From Pseudomonas alcaligenes (GTDB lineage: Bacteria; Pseudomonadota; Gammaproteobacteria; Pseudomonadales; Pseudomonadaceae): a DNA stretch of 64,000 nt. The notes under the pieces are model-generated. The model ran no database searches. It had not been told where the DNA came from and worked only from the letters and a program-made list of their open reading frames with translations. The position numbers were made by a program, and so were the translations under genes. The DNA lies in the NCBI RefSeq assembly GCF_014490745.1, contig NZ_LZEU01000001.1, positions 2,383,501-2,447,500 of the forward strand, in the 5' to 3' direction. Below are positions 48,861 through 57,503 of this stretch, in pieces. Numbering within the stretch: the first letter of the stretch is position 1; each line of letters begins with the position of its first letter.

Positions 48861-50081
48861 TCAGATCCCTTGGCGCCCCGGATCTTCTGGTGCGCTTTCC
48901 TCTTCGATCTCCTCCAGCTTGAGCTCCATGGCCCAGTTGGCGGGTGCCGCTGCTGGTGCAGGCGCTGGGGCGGCCGGCGCTGCTGGGGCGGCACTGGCGG
49001 CCGGTGCGGCATTGGCCGGGTTGTCGCGATACAGCTTGAGCTTGAGGCGCACGTTGTTGGCCGAGTCGGCGTTCTTCACCGCCTCCTCTTCGTCGATGGC
49101 GCCCTCGTGCACCAGGTCGATCAGGGCCTGGTCGAAGGTCTGCATGCCGAGGTTCTTCGACTTCTCCATGATCTCCTTGAGCTCGGAGAACTCGTTGCGC
49201 TTGATCAGGTCGCGGATGGTCGGCGTGCCGAGCATCACTTCCACGGCAGCGCGACGCTTGCCGTCAACGGTCTTGACCAGGCGCTGGGAGACGAACGCCT
49301 TGAGGTTGTTGCCGAGGTCGTTGAGCAGTTGCGGGCGACGCTCCTCGGGGAAGAAGTTGATGATGCGATCCAGCGCCTGGTTGGCGTTGTTGGCGTGCAG
49401 GGTGGAGATCGCCAGGTGGCCGGTGTCGGCGAAGGCCAGGGCATGCTCCATGGTCTCGCGGTCGCGGATCTCGCCGATCAGGATCACGTCCGGCGCCTGG
49501 CGCAGGGTGTTCTTCAGCGCGGCGTGGAAGCTGCGGGTGTCCACCCCCACCTCGCGCTGGTTGATGATCGACTTCTTGTGCCGGTGCACGTATTCCACCG
49601 GGTCTTCGATGGTGATGATGTGGCCGCCGCTGTTGCGGTTGCGGTAGTCGATCAGCGCCGCCAGGGAGGTCGACTTGCCGGAGCCGGTGCCGCCGACGAA
49701 CAGCACCAGGCCGCGCTTCTCCATGATGGTTTTGAGCAGCACTTCCGGCAGCTTGAGGTCTTCGAACTTGGGGATTTCCATCTTGATGTTGCGCGCGACG
49801 ATGGACACCTCGTTGCGCTGCTTGAAGATGTTGATGCGGAAGCGGCCGACATTGGGCACCGACATCGCCAGGTTCATCTCCAGTTCCTTGTCGAAGTCGG
49901 CGCGCTGCTGCTCGTCCATCACGCTGGCGGCGATGGCGGCCACGTCGCCGGGCTTGAGCGGCTCGGCGCTGAGCGGCTTGAGCACGCCGTTGAACTTGGC
50001 ACAGGGCGGCGCACCGGTGGACAGGTAGAGATCGGAACCATCCTGGCTGGACAGGATTTTCAGCATTGCGGTGAGATCCAT
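48861..50081 (-). CDS. PilT/PilU-family type IV pilus ATPase with an Ala/Pro-rich C-terminal tail
   Basis: 406 residues. Secretion-ATPase fold: N-terminal PAS-like domain (DGSDLYLSTGAPPCAKFNGV), Walker A FVGGTGSGKSTSLAALIDYR, Asp box IITIEDPVEYVHRHKKSIIN, Walker B APDVILIGEIRDRETMEHAL, His box GHLAISTLHANNANQALDRI. PilU-like features include NFFPEERRPQL and MQTFDQALIDLVHEGAIDEE. The C-terminal 50 residues are Ala/Pro repeats followed by an acidic end (ELKLEEIEEESAPED). No pilus genes are nearby. It is not the usual pilT-pilU locus, so it is probably a third paralog. Retraction role inferred. Confidence 0.85.
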   Translation of the reverse strand: MDLTAMLKILSSQDGSDLYLSTGAPPCAKFNGVLKPLSAEPLKPGDVAAIAASVMDEQQRADFDKELEMNLAMSVPNVGRFRINIFKQRNEVSIVARNIKMEIPKFEDLKLPEVLLKTIMEKRGLVLFVGGTGSGKSTSLAALIDYRNRNSGGHIITIEDPVEYVHRHKKSIINQREVGVDTRSFHAALKNTLRQAPDVILIGEIRDRETMEHALAFADTGHLAISTLHANNANQALDRIINFFPEERRPQLLNDLGNNLKAFVSQRLVKTVDGKRRAAVEVMLGTPTIRDLIKRNEFSELKEIMEKSKNLGMQTFDQALIDLVHEGAIDEEEAVKNADSANNVRLKLKLYRDNPANAAPAASAAPAAPAAPAPAPAAAPANWAMELKLEEIEEESAPEDPGRQGI

Positions 50082-50218
50082 GGCGGCGCTTCCATCATTC
50101 GAGACTTAACAAAATAGGCCAGGATTAGCGGCGCTTCCGCGCTGTATCAAGCCTGAAAAATGACGTCATTCTGATGGCGCAACGAATGCTGGCACAATAG
50201 CGGCCTGGTAGAAATGCG

Positions 50219-50241
50219 GAGCCCGTCGTGCTCGGGCTCCT
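50219..50241 (-). terminator. Hairpin after the RNA methyltransferase gene
   Basis: GGAGCCCG-N7-CGGGCTCC, an 8-bp stem 23 bp beyond the stop at 50264, followed on the minus strand by GCATTTCTA. Only a weak U-tract. Confidence 0.5.
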
Positions 50242-50263
50242 GTGAGCGTGCCGCCATGAACCG

Positions 50264-50998
50264 CTAGCGGTTCAGCTCATACGCACACATGTTGACCGTG
50301 GTGGCCAGGTTCAGCGACTCGATGGCGCCACTGCCGGGGATGGTGAACGCCTGGGCGCCCAGTTCCAGCAGTTGCTCGCGGGGCACGCCGCGGGCTTCGT
50401 TGCCGAACAGGTAGCAATCGAAAGCCTTGAAGCCGGCGGACTGTACCGGCTCGCCTGTCATGTCCAGGCAGGCGATGCGTGGGAAGCGCGCGCGCAGGGA
50501 GTCCAGCGCCACATCCAGCTCCAGGGGCGCATGGAAGATGGCGCCCATGCTGGAGCGCACCACCTTGGGATTGTACGGGTCGACACTGCCGGGGCTGAGC
50601 AGGCAGCGGAAGCCGCCGAACCAGGACAGGGTGCGCAGGATGGTGCCGAGATTGCCCGGATCCTGGATCTCGTGCAGGTAGATGACCCGCTCACCCGCGG
50701 CAGCAGCCGGCGCGGCTGGCGCGGCTGGCGCCGGCATCGGTACCACGGCGATGATGCCCTGCGGCGTCTGGGTATCGGCGATCTGCGCCATCTGCCGGTC
50801 GCTGATCACCTGGGTCTTGAACGGGCTCTGCCAGTGCTCATAGGCGGCAGTCACATACAGTTGGCTGCACTGCAGCTGCGGATTGTGCAGCGCCGCCTTC
50901 TGCAGCTCCAGTACCAGGTGCTCGCCTTCCACCAGGAAGTGGCCGAACTCGGCGCGGTACTTCTTCTGCTGCAGCTTCTTGATGTCGTCGAGCTTCAT
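50264..50998 (-). CDS. TrmH/SpoU-family RNA methyltransferase
   Basis: 244 residues. The N-terminal substrate-binding domain (RAEFGHFLVEGEHLVLELQK) is joined by an Ala/Pro linker (residues 88-101) to a SPOUT catalytic domain with motif 1 NLGTILRT, motif 2 LFGNEARGV and motif 3 IPGSGAIESLNLATTVNM, which form the knotted SAM pocket. It 2'-O-methylates rRNA or tRNA; the exact nucleotide is not predictable. Its start overlaps the upstream FAD-protein stop by 4 bp. Confidence 0.87.
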   Translation of the reverse strand: MKLDDIKKLQQKKYRAEFGHFLVEGEHLVLELQKAALHNPQLQCSQLYVTAAYEHWQSPFKTQVISDRQMAQIADTQTPQGIIAVVPMPAPAAPAAPAAAAGERVIYLHEIQDPGNLGTILRTLSWFGGFRCLLSPGSVDPYNPKVVRSSMGAIFHAPLELDVALDSLRARFPRIACLDMTGEPVQSAGFKAFDCYLFGNEARGVPREQLLELGAQAFTIPGSGAIESLNLATTVNMCAYELNR

Positions 50999-52617
50999 CA
51001 GCTGCCCTGCCCGGCCAGCAGCGACTTGGCCACCGCCTCGGCCACCTTGATGCCGTCCACCCCCGCCGAGAGGATGCCGCCGGCATAACCGGCGCCCTCG
51101 CCGGCCGGATACAGGCCCTTGAGGTTGAGGCTCTGCAGGCTCTCGTTGTCGCGGGTGATGCGCACCGGGGAACTGGTACGGGTCTCGATGCCGGTGAGCA
51201 CCGCGTCATCGCGATCGAAGCCGCGAATCTGCTTGCCGAAGGCTGGCAGCGCCTCGCGGATGGCCTCGATGGCGTATTCCGGCAGCGACGGCGCCAGGTC
51301 ACCCAGGCGCACGCCGGGCTTGTACGAAGGCTCCACCTCGCCAAACTCGCTCGACGGCTTGCCGCGAATAAAGTCGCCGACCAGCTGCGCCGGGGCGCAG
51401 TAGTCGCGGCCGCCCAGCTCGTAGGCACGCGATTCCAGGCGCTCCTGGAACTCCACGCCGGCCAGCGGGCCGCCAGGGAAATCCTGCTCCGGGTTGATGC
51501 CGACGACGATGCCGGCGTTGGCGTTGCGCTCGTTGCGCGAGTATTGGCTCATGCCGTTGGTGACCACCCGCTCCGGTTCGGAGGTGGCGGCCACCACGGT
51601 GCCACCCGGGCACATGCAGAAGCTGTACACGGCGCGGCCGTTCTTGGCGTGGTGCACCAGCTTGTAGTCGGCGGCGCCCAGCTCCGGATGGCCGGCGTAC
51701 TTGCCCAGGCGGGCCTGGTCGATCAGCGACTGCGGGTGCTCGATGCGGAAACCAATGGCAAAGGGCTTGGCCTCGATGAACACATTCTGCCGATGCAGCA
51801 TGCGGAAGGTGTCGCGCGAGCTGTGGCCCAGCGCCAGCACCACGTGGCGGCTGCGGATGGTCTCGCCACTAGCCAGCACCACGCCTTCGAGCTGGCCGTC
51901 GTCGATCACCAGGTCGCTGACCTTGCTCTCGAAGCGCACCTCGCCGCCGAGGGCGATGATCTCTTCGCGCATGGCGGCGACCACGCCGGTGAGACGGAAG
52001 GTGCCGATGTGCGGCTTGCTGACGTACATGATCTCTTCCGGCGCACCGGCGCGGACGAACTCGTGCATCACCTTGCGCCCGTAGAACTTCGGATCCTTGA
52101 TCTGGCTGTACAGCTTGCCGTCGGAGAACAGACCCGCACCGCCCTCGCCGAACTGCACGTTGGACTCCGGGGTCAGGGTCTTCTTGCGCCACAGCGCCCA
52201 GGTGTCCTTGGTGCGCCGGCGCACATCCTTGCCGCGCTCCAGCACGATCGGCTTGAAACCCATCTGCGCCAGCAGCAGCGCGGCGAACAGGCCGCAGGGG
52301 CCGAAACCGACCACCAGCGGGCGCTCGCTCAAGCCGGCCGGGGCCTGGCCGACCGGGTAGTAGGTGGTGTCCGGAGCCGGGCGGATGTGCTGGTCATCGG
52401 CGAAACGCGCCAGGATGGCCGCCTCGTCGCGGACTTCCAGATCGATGATGTAGATGAACAGGATGACGCTGTTCTTCTTTCGCGCATCGTAGCTGCGCTT
52501 GAAGATGGTGAAGTTCAGCAGGTCGGCGGCGCCGATCCCCAGGCGCTTAAGGATGGCCTGGCGCAGTTCATCGGCAGAGTGATCGAGGGGCAGAGACAGT
52601 TCGTTGATGCGAATCAT
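50998..52617 (-). CDS. NAD(P)/FAD-dependent oxidoreductase (COG2509-like)
   Basis: The start at MIRINELSLPLDHSADELRQ (539 residues) is preferred to an ATG 13 codons upstream because the family begins this way. The N-terminal domain is about 90 residues, then the FAD-binding Rossmann motif LVVGFGPCGLFAALLLAQMG (about 101-120), VQFGEGGAGLFSDGKLYSQI, FCMCPGGTVVAATSEPERVV, and the C-terminal FAD motif GLYPAGEGAGYAGGILSAGV. These proteins are widespread but without an assigned substrate. Co-translated with the RNA methyltransferase. Confidence 0.85.
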   Translation of the reverse strand: MIRINELSLPLDHSADELRQAILKRLGIGAADLLNFTIFKRSYDARKKNSVILFIYIIDLEVRDEAAILARFADDQHIRPAPDTTYYPVGQAPAGLSERPLVVGFGPCGLFAALLLAQMGFKPIVLERGKDVRRRTKDTWALWRKKTLTPESNVQFGEGGAGLFSDGKLYSQIKDPKFYGRKVMHEFVRAGAPEEIMYVSKPHIGTFRLTGVVAAMREEIIALGGEVRFESKVSDLVIDDGQLEGVVLASGETIRSRHVVLALGHSSRDTFRMLHRQNVFIEAKPFAIGFRIEHPQSLIDQARLGKYAGHPELGAADYKLVHHAKNGRAVYSFCMCPGGTVVAATSEPERVVTNGMSQYSRNERNANAGIVVGINPEQDFPGGPLAGVEFQERLESRAYELGGRDYCAPAQLVGDFIRGKPSSEFGEVEPSYKPGVRLGDLAPSLPEYAIEAIREALPAFGKQIRGFDRDDAVLTGIETRTSSPVRITRDNESLQSLNLKGLYPAGEGAGYAGGILSAGVDGIKVAEAVAKSLLAGQGS

Positions 52618-52740
52618 GGCGGTAATCCTGGCCGGTGACTCCGGCAAAGGAAGCAACAGAAGAGAGGGTAAGTGGCGAATTGTAGCCGCCGCAGCCGCCC
52701 CCTGTCAGGCCTGAGCAGCAGGCGCCGCGCCCCGCGGATT

Positions 52741-52769
52741 TAACCTGGGCGCTGTTATCGGCTTATAAT
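52741..52769 (+). promoter_or_regulatory. Candidate sigma-70 promoter of rlmE-ppiC
   Basis: A consensus -10 TATAAT (52764-52769) lies 17 bp after a weak -35 TAACCT (52741-52746) and 71 bp before the rlmE start. Confidence 0.5.
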
Positions 52770-52840
52770 TGCCGCCACTTTGCGCACTCTGCCCCTGCAT
52801 GGGCCGCGCATCTCACCGATTTTCCGTGCCTGGCCCCCTC

Positions 52841-53461
52841 ATGAAACGCTCCAAAAGCAGCAGCCGCTGGCTGAACGAACACGTCAACGACCCCTACGTC
52901 AAACGCGCACAAAAGGACGGCCTGCGCTCCCGCGCCAGCTACAAGCTGATGGAGCTGAACGAGAAGGACAAGCTGATCCGCCCCGGCATGCTGATCATGG
53001 ATCTGGGCTCGGCCCCGGGCGGCTGGTCGCAGGTGGCCGGCAAGCTGGTCGGCGAAAAGGGCCGGGTCATCGCCACCGACATCCTGCCGATGGACCCGCT
53101 GGACAACGTCGACTTCATCCAGGGCGACTTCACCAGCGACGCCGTGTTCCAGCAGTTGCTCGACAAGCTCGATGGCCGGCTGCCCGACCTGATCATCTCC
53201 GACATCGCGCCCAACATCAGCGGTGTTGCGGTAGCCGACCAGGCCGCCTCGATGTACCTGGTCGAACTCACCCTCGACATGGTGCGCCAGGTGCTCAAGC
53301 CCGGCGGCAACTATGCGGTCAAGGTCTTCCAGGGCGAAGGCTCTGCCGAGTTCCTCAAGGACGTGCGCAGCTCGTTCGAGAAGGTGTCGATCCGCAAACC
53401 GGAAGCCTCGCGCCCCCGCTCGCGCGAAGTCTATCTGGTGGCGAAAGGCTTCAAGGGCTAA
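52841..53461 (+). CDS. RlmE/FtsJ-like 23S rRNA 2'-O-methyltransferase
   Basis: 206 residues from [23 protein letters not shown]-binding motif [20 protein letters not shown]; the K-D-K-E catalytic tetrad is complete (Lys35 in SRASYKL, Asp121 in IISDIAPN, Lys161 in AVKVFQGEG, Glu196 in RSREVYL). RlmE methylates U2552 of 23S rRNA in the A loop. In pseudomonads the gene normally sits between yhbY and ftsH; neither is here. The downstream gene is ppiC, so this is a relocated gene or an additional copy. Six bases separate the two genes. Confidence 0.9.
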   Translation: MKRSKSSSRWLNEHVNDPYVKRAQKDGLRSRASYKLMELNEKDKLIRPGMLIMDLGSAPGGWSQVAGKLVGEKGRVIATDILPMDPLDNVDFIQGDFTSDAVFQQLLDKLDGRLPDLIISDIAPNISGVAVADQAASMYLVELTLDMVRQVLKPGGNYAVKVFQGEGSAEFLKDVRSSFEKVSIRKPEASRPRSREVYLVAKGFKG

Positions 53462-53467
53462 GAATTC

Positions 53468-53746
53468 ATGGCAAAGGCAATGGCCCGCCACATCCTGGTC
53501 AAGACCGAGGCCGAAGCGGCCGCGCTGAAGAAGCGCATCGCCGCCGGCGAAGCCTTCGATGTGCTGGCGAAGAAGTACTCCACCTGCCCGTCCGGCAAGA
53601 AAGGCGGCGACCTGGGCGAAGTGCGCCCGGGGCAGATGGTGCGCGCCGTCGATCAGGTGATTTTCAAGAAGGCCCTGCGCGAAGTGCACGGCCCGGTGAA
53701 GACCCAATTCGGCTACCACCTGATCCAGGTGTTCTACCGCGACTGA
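53468..53746 (+). CDS. ppiC: Parvulin-type peptidyl-prolyl cis-trans isomerase PpiC
   Basis: 92 residues, a stand-alone cytoplasmic parvulin domain: ARHILVKTEAEAAALKKRIA, FDVLAKKYSTCPSGKKGGDL, GEVRPGQMV, and the C-terminal VHGPVKTQFGYHLIQVFYRD with the His-Leu-Ile signature. No signal peptide. It catalyses prolyl isomerisation during folding. Located 6 bp after the rlmE-like gene and probably co-transcribed. Confidence 0.92.
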   Translation: MAKAMARHILVKTEAEAAALKKRIAAGEAFDVLAKKYSTCPSGKKGGDLGEVRPGQMVRAVDQVIFKKALREVHGPVKTQFGYHLIQVFYRD

Positions 53747-53848
53747 GCCTCTGTTGCGACAGCTGTACCGGGTATTTGCCCCGCAGCCGCACCAACAAAT
53801 CCACCCCCTACGAAATGACCGGAGCCCGCCAGGGCCCCGGCCCGTGGC

Positions 53849-54187
<339 letters not shown>

Positions 54188-54247
54188 CTAAACCGTTACA
54201 ATCGCGCCCTTTTGCGCAGCCGCGCCCCGCTCCCAGGATTTAAAGCC

Positions 54248-55834
54248 GTGATCTCTACCGCCAACATCACCATGCAGTTCGGCGCCAAGCCGCTGTTCGA
54301 GAACGTTTCCGTCAAGTTCGGCAACGGCAACCGCTACGGCCTGATCGGCGCCAACGGCTGCGGCAAGTCGACCTTCATGAAGATTCTCGGCGGCGATCTG
54401 GAACCTTCCGCCGGCCAGGTGATGCTCGAGCCGAACGTGCGTCTGGGCAAGCTGCGCCAGGATCAGTTCGCCTACGAAGAATTCAACGTGATCGACACCG
54501 TGATCATGGGCCACGAGGAGCTGTGGAAGGTCAAGGCCGAGCGCGACCGCATCTACTCGCTGCCGGAAATGAGCGAAGAAGACGGCATGAAGGTCGGTGA
54601 GCTGGAGGGCGAGTTCGCCGAGATGGACGGCTACACCGCCGAGTCCCGTGCCGGCGAGCTGCTGCTCGGCCTGGGCATTCCGCTGGAACAGCACTTCGGC
54701 CCCATGAGCGAAGTCGCACCCGGCTGGAAGCTGCGCGTGCTGCTGGCCCAGGCGCTGTTCTCCGATCCGGAAGTGCTGCTGCTGGACGAACCCACCAACC
54801 ACCTGGACATCAACACCATCCGTTGGCTGGAAAACATCCTCACGGCGCGTAACAGCACCATGATCATCATTTCCCACGACCGTCACTTCCTCAACTCGGT
54901 CTGCACCCACATGGCCGACCTGGACTACGGCGAGCTGCGCCTGTTCCCCGGCAACTACGACGAGTACATGACCGCCGCCACCCAGTCGCGCGAGCAGCTG
55001 CTGGCCGACAACGCCAAGAAGAAAGCGCAGATCGCCGAGCTGCAGACCTTCGTCAGCCGCTTCTCGGCCAACGCCTCCAAGGCCAAGCAGGCCACTTCGC
55101 GCGCCAAGCAGATCGACAAGATCCAGCTGGCCGAGGTCAAGCCGTCCAGCCGCGTCAGCCCGTTCATCCGCTTCGACCAGAACAAGAAGCTGCACCGCCA
55201 GGCCGTGACCATCGAGAAGGTATCCAAGGCCTTCGACGACAAGGTGCTGTTCAAGAACTTCAGTTTCACTGTCGAAGCCGGCGAGCGCGTAGCCATCATC
55301 GGCCCCAACGGCATCGGCAAGACCACCCTGCTGCGCACCCTGGTCGGCGAGATGACCCCGGACGCTGGCGCGGTGAAATGGACCGACAGCGCCGAGGTAG
55401 GCTATTACGCCCAGGATCATGCCCACGATTTCGAGGCCGATGACACCCTGTTCGAATGGATGGGCCAGTGGACTCAGGGCGAGCAGAACATCCGCGCCGC
55501 TCTTGGCCGCATGCTGTTCTCCTCCGATGAAATCCAGAAGTCGGTCAAGGTGCTCTCCGGTGGTGAACAGGGCCGCATGCTGTTCGGCAAACTGGCCTGC
55601 CAGAAGCCCAACGTGCTGCTGATGGACGAACCGACCAACCACCTGGATATGGAATCCATCGAGGCGCTCAACCTGGCGCTGGAGAACTACCCGGGCACGC
55701 TGATCTTCGTCAGCCACGACCGCGAGTTCGTCAGTTCCCTGGCCACCCGCATCATCGAGCTGTCGGATAACGGCGTGACCGATTTCTCCGGTACCTACGA
55801 TGACTACCTGCGCAGCCAGGGCGTTATTGTCTGA
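54248..55834 (+). CDS. ybiT: ABC-F ATPase YbiT
   Basis: A GTG start at 54248 (read [20 protein letters not shown]) gives 528 residues, matching YbiT (about 530); the longer open frame has no similarity. Two ABC domains: Walker [10 protein letters not shown] with [18 protein letters not shown] and [12 protein letters not shown] in the first; [29 protein letters not shown] and [12 protein letters not shown] in the second, joined by the Lys/Gln-rich P-site linker ([20 protein letters not shown]). Cytoplasmic, no membrane domain. ABC-F proteins act on ribosomes at the E site to ease translation. Confidence 0.95.
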   Translation: MISTANITMQFGAKPLFENVSVKFGNGNRYGLIGANGCGKSTFMKILGGDLEPSAGQVMLEPNVRLGKLRQDQFAYEEFNVIDTVIMGHEELWKVKAERDRIYSLPEMSEEDGMKVGELEGEFAEMDGYTAESRAGELLLGLGIPLEQHFGPMSEVAPGWKLRVLLAQALFSDPEVLLLDEPTNHLDINTIRWLENILTARNSTMIIISHDRHFLNSVCTHMADLDYGELRLFPGNYDEYMTAATQSREQLLADNAKKKAQIAELQTFVSRFSANASKAKQATSRAKQIDKIQLAEVKPSSRVSPFIRFDQNKKLHRQAVTIEKVSKAFDDKVLFKNFSFTVEAGERVAIIGPNGIGKTTLLRTLVGEMTPDAGAVKWTDSAEVGYYAQDHAHDFEADDTLFEWMGQWTQGEQNIRAALGRMLFSSDEIQKSVKVLSGGEQGRMLFGKLACQKPNVLLMDEPTNHLDMESIEALNLALENYPGTLIFVSHDREFVSSLATRIIELSDNGVTDFSGTYDDYLRSQGVIV

Positions 55835-55843
55835 CCCGCTCTG

Positions 55844-55867
55844 CTCCCCTCTCCCAGAGGGAGAGGG
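55844..55867. repeat. Short CTCCC/GGGAG-family hairpin
   Basis: CTCCCCTCTCCCAGAGGGAG directly after ybiT. A single hairpin of the family found in the liu operon gaps. Confidence 0.7.
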
Positions 55868-55869
55868 AG

Positions 55870-55898
55870 AAAAAAGGCATCCCTCGGGATGCCTTTTT
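55870..55898. terminator. Bidirectional terminator between ybiT and livF
   Basis: AAAAAAGGCATCC-CTCG-GGATGCCTTTTT: strong stem with A-tract on one side and T-tract on the other, 35 bp after ybiT and 17 bp after the convergent livF stop. Serves both operons. Confidence 0.92.
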
Positions 55899-55915
55899 CG
55901 TTCCGCCCCCCACCT

Positions 55916-56632
55916 TCAGTGCCCGCCAAGATAGGCATTGCGCACCTCCTGGTTGCCCAGCAGCTCTTCGCCGGTACCGCTCAGGCGGATTTCGCCGGTG
56001 ACCATCACGTAGGCACGATCCGACAGGCGCAGCGCGTGGTTGGCGTTCTGCTCCACCAGGAAGATGGTCATGCCACTCTTGGCCAGCTCACGCAGGGTCT
56101 GGAAGATCTGTTTGACCACGATTGGCGCCAGACCCAGCGACGGTTCGTCGAGCAGCAGCAGCTTGGGCCGGCTCATCAGCGCACGGGCGATGGCGAGCAT
56201 CTGCTGCTCGCCGCCGGACATGGTCATGGCGCGCTGATTGCGCCGCTCCTTGAGGCGCGGGAACAGCTCGAACATGCGCTGCATGTCTTCCTCGGCATGG
56301 GCGGTGCCGATCGGGATGGTGCCCATCAGCAGGTTCTCTTCCACGCTCATGTCGGGGAACACCCGGCGCCCCTCCGGCGACTGGGCCACGCCGTTGGAAG
56401 CGACGTAGTGCGCCGACTTGTGAGTGATGTCGGTGCCACGAAACAGGATCTGCCCGGCCGAGGCGCGCGGCTGGCCGAAGATCGACATCAGCAGCGTCGA
56501 CTTGCCCGCGCCGTTGGAGCCGATCAGGCTCACCGTCTCGCCTTCGTTGATGTGCAGGCTGACCTTCTTCAGCGCCTGGATCACCCCATAGTGGACGTCG
56601 ACATCCTTCAGTTCGAGGATCGGCTCGCTCAT
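55916..56632 (-). CDS. livF: Branched-chain amino-acid ABC transporter ATPase LivF/BraG
   Basis: 238 residues. Walker A LIGSNGAGKSTLLMSIFG, Q-loop VAQSPEGRRVFPDMSVEENL, signature MSGGEQQMLAIARALM, Walker B LLLLDEPSLGLAP, switch His in LVEQNANHAL (His at the end of the loop), as in LivF. It is one of two ATPases of the high-affinity branched-chain amino-acid importer. Last gene of the livKHMGF operon; overlaps livG by 4 bp. Confidence 0.95.
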   Translation of the reverse strand: MSEPILELKDVDVHYGVIQALKKVSLHINEGETVSLIGSNGAGKSTLLMSIFGQPRASAGQILFRGTDITHKSAHYVASNGVAQSPEGRRVFPDMSVEENLLMGTIPIGTAHAEEDMQRMFELFPRLKERRNQRAMTMSGGEQQMLAIARALMSRPKLLLLDEPSLGLAPIVVKQIFQTLRELAKSGMTIFLVEQNANHALRLSDRAYVMVTGEIRLSGTGEELLGNQEVRNAYLGGH

Positions 56633-57503
56633 GCCAGCTCCTCCTCGTCGGCGCCCAGGTAGGCGGCGATCACTTTCGGATCGTGACGGATCTCGGCCGG
56701 CCCGCCCTCGGCGATTACCACGCCGTGGTCAAGCACGACGATGTGGTCGGAAATGCTCATCACCATGCCCATGTCGTGTTCGATCAGCAGTACGGTCATC
56801 TCGTGCTCGTCGCGCAGTTTGCGGATGATCGCGCTCAAGGCTTCGGTTTCCGCCGGGTTGAGGCCGGCGGCCGGCTCGTCCAGGCAGATCAGCTGCGGCC
56901 GCGTGCACATGGCCCGGGCAATCTCCAGGCGGCGCTGCTGGCCGTAGGACAGCTCGCCGGCCAGGCGGTTGGCGCAGTCCACCAGATCCACCACTTCCAA
57001 CCAGTAGAAGGCATGGTTGAGCGCATCCTCCTCGGCCTTGCGAAAGCCCGGGGTGTTGAACACGCCGGCCAACAGGCTGCGGTTGACCCACATGTGCTGG
57101 GCCACCAGCAGGTTCTCCACCACGGACATTTCCTTAAACAGGCGGATGTTCTGGAAGGTGCGGGCCAGACCGGCGCGGTTGACCAGGTGGGTGCCGCCGA
57201 ACATCTTGTACCAGATGCGGCTGGCCAGGGTCGCCGGGCCACGAAGTCGCTCGGCTGAAACGGCTCGCCGAGCACCTTGATCACGTCGGTGACGGTACCG
57301 CGGGCATGCAGCTTGATGCTGCCGCCGGTGGCCGAATAGAAGCCGGTCAGGCAATTGAACACCGTGGTCTTGCCGGCGCCGTTGGGGCCGATCAGCGCCG
57401 AGATCGAGTGGCGTTTGACCTGCAGACTGACGTCGTTGAGCGCCTTGATGCCACCGAAGTGCATCATCAGGTTATCGACCGTGAGAATCATCTCGTCGCT
57501 CAT
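56629..57503 (-). pseudogene. livG: Branched-chain amino-acid ABC transporter ATPase LivG/BraF, split by a one-base frameshift
   Basis: The N-terminal part (MSDEMILTVDNLMMHFGGIK, Walker A GPNGAGKTTVFNCLTGFY) runs in one frame from 57503 to about 57240. The rest (SRIWYKMFGGTHLVNRAGLA, signature-like LSYGQQRRLEIARAMC, Walker B LICLDEPAAGLNP, switch LLIEHDMGMVM) continues in the next frame to 56629. One extra base in the short G/C run at 57235-57241 (plus strand CGGGCC) would restore PSDFV-APATLASRI and 291 residues with correct 4-bp overlaps at both ends. Either a true inactivating mutation or a homopolymer sequencing error. Everything else is intact. Confidence 0.85.
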
